Source: Paenibacillus sp. HWE-109
GTDB lineage: Bacteria; Bacillota; Bacilli; Paenibacillales; NBRC-103111
Assembly: GCF_022163125.1 (NCBI RefSeq)
Contig: NZ_CP091881.1
Coordinates: 744,001 to 808,000 of the forward strand
Length of the DNA stretch: 64,000 nt
Direction of reading: 5' to 3'
The position numbers and the translations under genes are program-made. The notes under the pieces are model-generated. The model ran no database searches. It worked only from the letters and a program-made list of their open reading frames with translations, and had not been told where the DNA came from. Positions 58,567 through 64,000 of this stretch are shown piece after piece. Positions within the stretch are counted from its first letter, which is position 1. Every line of letters begins with the position of its first letter.

Positions 58567-60677
58567 TGAAATCTTTTATACACGGCAATACCTATTATAG
58601 TCATGCGCATCCGCCTGAAGAGTTGGAACGTAATTTTGTGAAAATGAGAGAAATGGGAATTAACGCTGTCCGAGTTGCTGAAATTTGGCCGGGATGGTCG
58701 GTCATCGAGCGAAAGCAGGGGACGTATGACTACGACCTGCTCGACGATTTCGTAGAAAAAGCGGTCAGAAACGGGATACAGGTCTGCATGGGCGTCGGTA
58801 TTAACGATACGCCATTCTGGCTGTTTAACGCGTATGACGACCTACGTTGTGTGAGCTGGGAGGGAAAAAAGGCGGCGAGGCGAATCCACTCTGCATGTGT
58901 AGATCACCCAATGTACCGACAGCATATGCAAGCGTTCATTGAAAATATTACCAATCGATATGCAGGCTATGAGGGCATCTTCTCCTGGCAGCTCGGCAAC
59001 GAGATTAGATGCGGGCATGCCTACTGTGACTGCGGCTCCACGCGGATACGCTTCCGCCAATGGCTGAACCATAAGTATAAGGGCGATCTGACAGTCTTGA
59101 ATCAGGAATGGGGAGTCGAATATTCCGCTTGGGAAGAGATCTATCCGTACAAATCATCGGAAGGAGCGCCGACGGAGGGCATCATCGGTCATTATTTAAA
59201 TACGATGGCATTTACGAATTGGTCGTTGGAGGAGCTGTTGTCGTGGGGGGTAGCCATTATGCGGCCTATTACAGATCTTCCGATCTTTCACAATCATTTT
59301 CAGCAAGTAGGCAGCGGAAACTATTGGAAGCTGACTGAACCGTGTGATGCATCTGTCATGGACATCTACGCTGTGACTTACGACGAACCCGGCATTTATA
59401 ACGGTTATTTGCTCGATATCGCTGGCAGCATTGCGAGGCAGACGGGGAAACCGCTGTGGATTGGCGAGACGACAGCGGCGCAGTATGGTACCTTTCAACG
59501 GATTCCGGTCGATCAGCGTTTGATTGAGAACTGTGTCATGGAACAGCTAGGTGCCGGAGCGAGAGCGATTTTCTATTTCAGGCACAAGTCGCCGATCTGG
59601 GAGCAGCCGCATAAATTTACGGGTTCACAAGCATTCCTCCGCATTGACGAATCGGAAACGGCGTATGCGCAGACGCCTCGCAATGTAGAGCGGTTCCTCC
59701 AATTGCACGAGGAGACTATTCTAAAAAGCAGCCCGGTGGATGCGGAAATAGGTCTCTATTATCCGGAAGAGTCGCTTCTACTTGGCAGCGAAGCGGGATT
59801 CCGAGAGGATGCTTTGAACAGCTCTTTTGGTTCTAGGGCAATTTGGACGGGGGCACAGCTTGCGGTGGAGTTGCTGGACACCGACACCCTGATCGGTACC
59901 GATCTATCGCGGTTCAAGATCATTCATCTCCCGCTCGCTTATTTGCTTCCTTCCAAAGTAGGTGAGGCGTTACGGAACTATGTTCGGGAAGGCGGCACCC
60001 TCATTAGCGAAGGCAGACTCGGCTATGTCAATGAATTCGGGCAGCTGTACGACGTGCAGCCAGGTGCGGGATTGGATGAAGTGTTCGGGGCGCGGGAGGA
60101 CTTATTTTACAATACGTCGCCGTTTTTGGCCGATTATGAGTTGGAAGGAATGGAAGGCAGGGCAGAGTTTCACACCGTCAAGCAGACGTTTCGATTGCAA
60201 GGCGGTCAGCCGTTTATGAAGAGTGAGGATGGAGAAGTGTGCGGCGTGCGTCATACCTATGGCAAAGGAACGGCCTATTTGCTCGGCGTAGCACCTAGCT
60301 TGCACTTTAAAATCGGCAGCGGCAAGTATGACCGTGCCTCGGAAGCTCGCGCTCACACGTCGGCTGCTCAGCGTGAAGCGGTATGCCGATTATTTAAGCA
60401 TATCGCGCAGTTGCATCATATGGTGCCGCCGATCACGATGACGGGCGGGCATCCGAACCTGACCGTTCGCTATTTGCAAGAAGGGAAGTCAAAGCTTGCC
60501 TTCTTTGTGAATTATAGCAAAAAGGAGAAAACGGTCATTTCGCTTCAACACCCCGCTATGCGGTGCTTCCAACTCGATCATGAGGGTCAACACGCGCTAC
60601 GAGTTGGTGAAGATGGTCAAACGATCCTAGAAATCGATGAGATGAGCTGGAAGGCAATTTTAATAGAAGGAGAGTGA
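58566..60677 (+). CDS. GH42-type beta-galactosidase
   Basis: GTG start, 703 residues. GH42 barrel: FIHGNTYYSHAHPPEELERN, MGINAVRVAEIWPGWSVIER at about 32-51, acid/base Glu146 in SWQLGNEIRCG, nucleophile Glu301 in WIGETTAAQYG. Cysteines around 150-160 (CGHAYCDCG) fit the zinc site of many GH42 proteins. A trimerisation domain and a small beta domain follow. It releases terminal beta-galactose, or a related sugar, from imported fragments. The start shares a base with the stop of the preceding glycosidase gene, so the genes are coupled. Confidence 0.88.
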   Translation: MKSFIHGNTYYSHAHPPEELERNFVKMREMGINAVRVAEIWPGWSVIERKQGTYDYDLLDDFVEKAVRNGIQVCMGVGINDTPFWLFNAYDDLRCVSWEGKKAARRIHSACVDHPMYRQHMQAFIENITNRYAGYEGIFSWQLGNEIRCGHAYCDCGSTRIRFRQWLNHKYKGDLTVLNQEWGVEYSAWEEIYPYKSSEGAPTEGIIGHYLNTMAFTNWSLEELLSWGVAIMRPITDLPIFHNHFQQVGSGNYWKLTEPCDASVMDIYAVTYDEPGIYNGYLLDIAGSIARQTGKPLWIGETTAAQYGTFQRIPVDQRLIENCVMEQLGAGARAIFYFRHKSPIWEQPHKFTGSQAFLRIDESETAYAQTPRNVERFLQLHEETILKSSPVDAEIGLYYPEESLLLGSEAGFREDALNSSFGSRAIWTGAQLAVELLDTDTLIGTDLSRFKIIHLPLAYLLPSKVGEALRNYVREGGTLISEGRLGYVNEFGQLYDVQPGAGLDEVFGAREDLFYNTSPFLADYELEGMEGRAEFHTVKQTFRLQGGQPFMKSEDGEVCGVRHTYGKGTAYLLGVAPSLHFKIGSGKYDRASEARAHTSAAQREAVCRLFKHIAQLHHMVPPITMTGGHPNLTVRYLQEGKSKLAFFVNYSKKEKTVISLQHPAMRCFQLDHEGQHALRVGEDGQTILEIDEMSWKAILIEGE

Positions 60678-60685
60678 GCGTACGA

Positions 60686-63600
60686 ATGAGAACACATCAC
60701 TATGATATCGTCGTCGTTGGAGCCGGCGTTGGCGGAATTTGTGCGGCTTTGGCTGCCTCCAGGCAACATTGCTCTGTTCTACTAATTGAAAAGGACGAGG
60801 AGATCGGGGGGACGGGCGTTCACTCTCCGGTAGGCTTGGTCTGTCGGTTCTGGGATGCGAGCGGCCGTCCTGTTGTAGAAGGCATCCACCGGCAATTATT
60901 TCCCGAAGCTTATACCATCTTGGAGGATCGGAGTAGTCAAGTGCCCGTCTACGACGAGGCTGAACTGAAGGAAACTTACATGCGGCTACTTCGTCAGGAA
61001 GCGTCGTTGGACATATGGTCTGGCACAGAGGTGACGCAGGTACACGTCAAGGACGGACGAATCGTCGCGCTACAAACCGAAGGCGTCTGCTGCGCAGAGG
61101 TAGCTGCCCAAGTATTTATTGATGGGACTGCTGATGGCAATCTCGCTGCGCTGGCCGGGGCTTCTTTTCAGATAGGGCGTACGGAGGACGGCAAAATGAT
61201 GTCGGCTACACTGACATTTAAACTGTCGGGTTTTGATAAGACGCAGCTTCGGAATCCGGATATTACCGATTGGCATGGCATCAGGCAGCTGCGGGAAGAG
61301 TTGACGCCTTATTATCTCAAGCTGAAATTGAGTGGCGGAACTAGCAATACGCGGGATAAAGTATTATGTTTCCCATATCCTGGTGGGGAAGCGTTTCTAT
61401 TCAACTCAACTGCTTTGCTGAATGTGGATCCGACGCAGCCGGAGACAGTGAGGGAGGCTCTGGAAGCTGGCAAGCAGCAAATTGAAGAACTCTTAAGCGC
61501 AATTCGTGTGCATCCAGCATTTGCTGAATCCCGCGTAGACTTCGTTTCCAGAAAACTTGGCGTTCGTGAGGGTCGAAGGGTCGAAGGGGATTATCGTCTA
61601 ACGGGGGAGGATTGTATCCGCGAGGCAAGATTTCCCGATATGATTGCAGCCGGTGCATATGACATTGATGTGCACGACCCCGAAGGGGGAAGTGCGAAAC
61701 CGATGGGGATCCCGGGATCCGGATACTATCATATTCCATACAGGAGTATCATCGCGAAGGGATTCCCCAATTTGCTGCTGGCTTCACGCTGTATCAGTGG
61801 CGATTTCGTGGCGCACTCCTCCTACCGTGTGATGTCCAACATCAGCGGTTTTGCGGAAGCGGCAGGCATTGCGGCGGCCTTAACAGTCCGAACGCATCGG
61901 CGCGACGTGAGGGATGTACCAGCCTCTGAGATAAGATATATGCTGCGGCAGCAGGGGCAATTTATCGAGGGGGGAACGGAGCCTCCTCTAATGAGCGTCG
62001 AATTCGCCGAACCGGAGTACCAGAGGAATCGGGTGGCATGGCCCAATGTGTGGGGACAGGGCAGCTTGTTTGCGTTTTCGGGACTTGATGGGGAAAATAC
62101 ACATGGTGACAGCCTGGTGGGCACCTTATGCGGGGATCGTCTCGGCGTCATTTTCCAGCGAGTGAAGAAACAGTTGTATGTGATACCACATCAGATCGGA
62201 AATATCGAGTACAAGATCGTAGCTTCGGATGTCATACATGCCGTTCTGCACCGTAAGGGAGAAGCGCATTCGGAGGATCTTATGCTCGTTTTCTCTGCTC
62301 AGGATACAGTCATCGGACAAACCGCGGCCTGGGCTGCTCCGATCGTCGATAGCATGGGTGAAGGGATACGCGTTGTAAAAGAATGCGAGTTATACGAAGC
62401 GGAGGGAGAATACGCCGCGTTTTGTCGGGAACAACGCGCCGGGCGGGTTTGCTTTGCATTCGCCTTTAGCATACTTTCTGCGGAGGACGCGGCGGAAAAG
62501 GCGAGGAGCGCTCTGAAGATCGACGCTGAGCAGGCACTGGCGGCCAAAATGGATTTGTATAATAACCTTCCCGTGCCTGCAAACCTCGATCTTCCTACGA
62601 CGAGAACGCTGAATAAATGTTACTCGGTCATGAAATCTCAAGTCTACACGCCCGAAGGTCGATTCAGCACACGCTGGACCACACCCGATCGTCTGCCGCA
62701 TCGCAATTTGTGGCTCTGGGACTCGGTATTTCATGCTCTCGGTAACAGGTTCATGAATAAGGATCTCGCTTGGGAGACGATCGAAGCCGTATTCGCTACG
62801 CAACGGGGGGATGGTTTTATTCCCCATATGTCGACTCCGTTCACTTCCTCGGATGTGACCCAGCCTCCTGTACTGGCCTGGGGAGTCTACCAGTTGTACG
62901 AAGGAGAGATGGACAAGAAGCAAGTAAAGGAAATCTATCCGAAGCTAAGCCAATATTTACGGTGGAATGTCGACAACAGGGGCTCTAACTTGAACAACCT
63001 CTTCGAGTGGTATGTGGAGGCGAACAGCGTTCATTGCCGATGCGACGAGTGCGGCATGGACAATTCGCCTCGGTTCGATACTGTGACGCAGATGGCGTGC
63101 ATCGACTTCTCCTCCTTTATGGCGAACGAAGCTCGGCACATGAGCAAACTTTGCGATATTTTGAAGCTTCCAGAGGATAAAGCCTACTGGGATCGGTTGT
63201 ACGAAAGCATCAAACTCGCCGTCAACACATGGCTGTGGGATGAGGAAGACGGCCTTTACTACGACCGGCTCGTCGAGGGGGGAGGTTTGATAAAAGTTAA
63301 ATCGGTAGCGTCTTTTTTACCTTTGTTTGCTGGCATCTGCGATACCGGGAAAGCCGAGAGGCTGGCACGCCATTTAGAGGATGAAGCAACATTCGGCTCA
63401 GCGTTTTCAATCCCGAGCATAGCTGTCGACCAACCGAGCTTCGGAACCGACATGTGGCGTGGGCCCGTCTGGATTAATTATAACTATATGATTGCCAAGG
63501 GGCTCACCGAATACGAATTCGATGATGCGGCTGCAGCGCTTATCGACAAAACAATTGATGCTATTACGTTCTGGTATCTCCATGACGGTGTAATCTATGA

Positions 63601-63763
63601 ATTTTATGATAGTACGAACCGCGTTTCCCCCAGCAAGCTGAATCGCAAAGGGAACGCTGTAGCCCCTTACCAAATGGAAGTTAAGCTTCAAAATATAAGA
63701 GACTACGGGTGGACATCCGCGCTTTTTGTTTCTATGGTGATGGAAAAGTGGGGGGGAGAGTAA
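60686..63763 (+). CDS. Fusion of FAD-dependent oxidoreductase and trehalase-like glycosidase
   Basis: A 1025-residue protein. Residues about 1-430 are an FAD_oxidored (PF12831-type) flavoprotein: DIVVVGAGVGGICAALAASR, IEKDEEIGGTGVHSP, FIDGTADGNLAALAG, and the C-terminal FAD contact GFPNLLLASRCISGDFVAHS followed by SYRVMSNISGFAEAAGIAAA. About 440-625 is a linker with a beta-sandwich look. About 630-1025 is an (alpha/alpha)6 glycosidase paralogous to 57352 (NLWLWDSVFHALG, FIPHMSTPFTSSDVTQPPVL, WDEEDGLYYDRLVEGGGLIK, WRGPVWINYNYMIAKG). The ATG behind GGAGAGTGAGCG is preferred over the overlapping GTG 12 bases earlier. No signal peptide. The join in one chain suggests oxidation and hydrolysis of the same substrate. 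Confidence 0.85.
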   Translation: MRTHHYDIVVVGAGVGGICAALAASRQHCSVLLIEKDEEIGGTGVHSPVGLVCRFWDASGRPVVEGIHRQLFPEAYTILEDRSSQVPVYDEAELKETYMRLLRQEASLDIWSGTEVTQVHVKDGRIVALQTEGVCCAEVAAQVFIDGTADGNLAALAGASFQIGRTEDGKMMSATLTFKLSGFDKTQLRNPDITDWHGIRQLREELTPYYLKLKLSGGTSNTRDKVLCFPYPGGEAFLFNSTALLNVDPTQPETVREALEAGKQQIEELLSAIRVHPAFAESRVDFVSRKLGVREGRRVEGDYRLTGEDCIREARFPDMIAAGAYDIDVHDPEGGSAKPMGIPGSGYYHIPYRSIIAKGFPNLLLASRCISGDFVAHSSYRVMSNISGFAEAAGIAAALTVRTHRRDVRDVPASEIRYMLRQQGQFIEGGTEPPLMSVEFAEPEYQRNRVAWPNVWGQGSLFAFSGLDGENTHGDSLVGTLCGDRLGVIFQRVKKQLYVIPHQIGNIEYKIVASDVIHAVLHRKGEAHSEDLMLVFSAQDTVIGQTAAWAAPIVDSMGEGIRVVKECELYEAEGEYAAFCREQRAGRVCFAFAFSILSAEDAAEKARSALKIDAEQALAAKMDLYNNLPVPANLDLPTTRTLNKCYSVMKSQVYTPEGRFSTRWTTPDRLPHRNLWLWDSVFHALGNRFMNKDLAWETIEAVFATQRGDGFIPHMSTPFTSSDVTQPPVLAWGVYQLYEGEMDKKQVKEIYPKLSQYLRWNVDNRGSNLNNLFEWYVEANSVHCRCDECGMDNSPRFDTVTQMACIDFSSFMANEARHMSKLCDILKLPEDKAYWDRLYESIKLAVNTWLWDEEDGLYYDRLVEGGGLIKVKSVASFLPLFAGICDTGKAERLARHLEDEATFGSAFSIPSIAVDQPSFGTDMWRGPVWINYNYMIAKGLTEYEFDDAAAALIDKTIDAITFWYLHDGVIYEFYDSTNRVSPSKLNRKGNAVAPYQMEVKLQNIRDYGWTSALFVSMVMEKWGGE

Positions 63764-64000
63764 GGCTAGCCTGGTTGGGAGAATAAGTTGAACGTCTGCA
63801 ACGCTTGGGGCTATTTCTTGAGGGATTCTCATTATTTATATGGAAAAATATATAATTTCTTCTAATTGGTTTGGTGCTGCTGATAATTGCCGGCGTTGCT
63901 GTAGGCAAAGCCCAGTATTTTTTCTAATAGTTTATTGGTAATACCGGCCACGATCCTGTGTAATTCCTTACACCGTATGCTGGGCGTGTGCCGCTTCTTC
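63764..64000 (+). other. Right-edge noncoding stretch with a possible transporter tail
   Basis: A short frame at 63856-63927 reads FLLIGLVLLIIAGVAVGKAQ and YFF stop, like the last helix of a DMT/RhaT-type or other transporter, but without any start or upstream part. The rest shows no gene before the window ends. Confidence 0.3.

Overview
The window looks like a chromosome segment of a spore-forming Firmicute of the Paenibacillus type. The reasons are the YesM/YesN-type sensor pairs, LplABC-type sugar ABC transporters, CotF-family spore coat proteins, a CotA laccase, AGGAGG-type ribosome binding sites with TTG/GTG starts, and CcpA cre boxes. No rRNA, tRNA or CRISPR array was seen.

Layout. (1) 1-3.4 kb: tail of an upstream gene, a cre-controlled response regulator/histidine kinase pair, and a decayed MFS transporter. 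(2) 3.4-34.4 kb: an accessory region. It begins with a spore operon in the same order as Bacillus subtilis yraG-yraF-adhB-yraE-yraD. It continues as a patchwork of single genes: yellow/royal-jelly-like propeller protein, TetR+SDR, MATE pump, two sugar O-acetyltransferases, CotA laccase, ketopantoate reductase, GNAT, lipoprotein. Mixed in are wrecked genes (ankyrin, TnsB-like transposase, IS110, AraC with an internal TGA, Imm7 immunity). Copies of one palindromic intergenic repeat family separate many of these genes. (3) 24.4-32.7 kb, nested inside: a TetR regulon in which one operator type (core ATTGATCAAT) recurs before most genes. It holds two paralogous TetR genes, an EmrB-type pump, Rossmann-fold epimerase-like proteins, a Met-rich membrane-anchored multicopper oxidase and three SRPBCC proteins. 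Duplication and deletion have left frameshifts and one in-frame chimera. (4) 34.6-44.6 kb: YesM/YesN pair, LplB/YtcP-type permeases, solute-binding lipoprotein and a large GH106-like glycosidase, with promoter-plus-cre modules of identical geometry before the sensor pair and the transporter. (5) 44.7-45.9 kb: marR-paiA behind a long perfect operator. (6) 46.5-63.8 kb: membrane-bound AraC regulator, a second SBP-permease-permease set, then a secreted beta-helix enzyme with BIG2 and Calx-beta-like parts, a GH4 enzyme resembling LplD, a trehalase-like glycosidase with a TGA at codon 2, a GH42-type beta-galactosidase, and a fusion of an FAD oxidoreductase to a trehalase-like glycosidase.

How the parts work together. 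The two carbohydrate loci read as sense-import-digest systems for plant polysaccharide fragments: an extracytoplasmic sensor, an oligosaccharide importer without its own ATPase (probably sharing an MsmX-type ATPase), then hydrolases, with CcpA repression. The GH4 and FAD-oxidoreductase members suggest redox-assisted glycoside cleavage in the second locus. The TetR regulon looks like a detoxification or oxidation module induced by a small lipophilic or aromatic ligand; its substrate cannot be read from sequence. The repeat family looks REP-like, and a decayed IS110 element and a solo IS110 end both abut copies of it.
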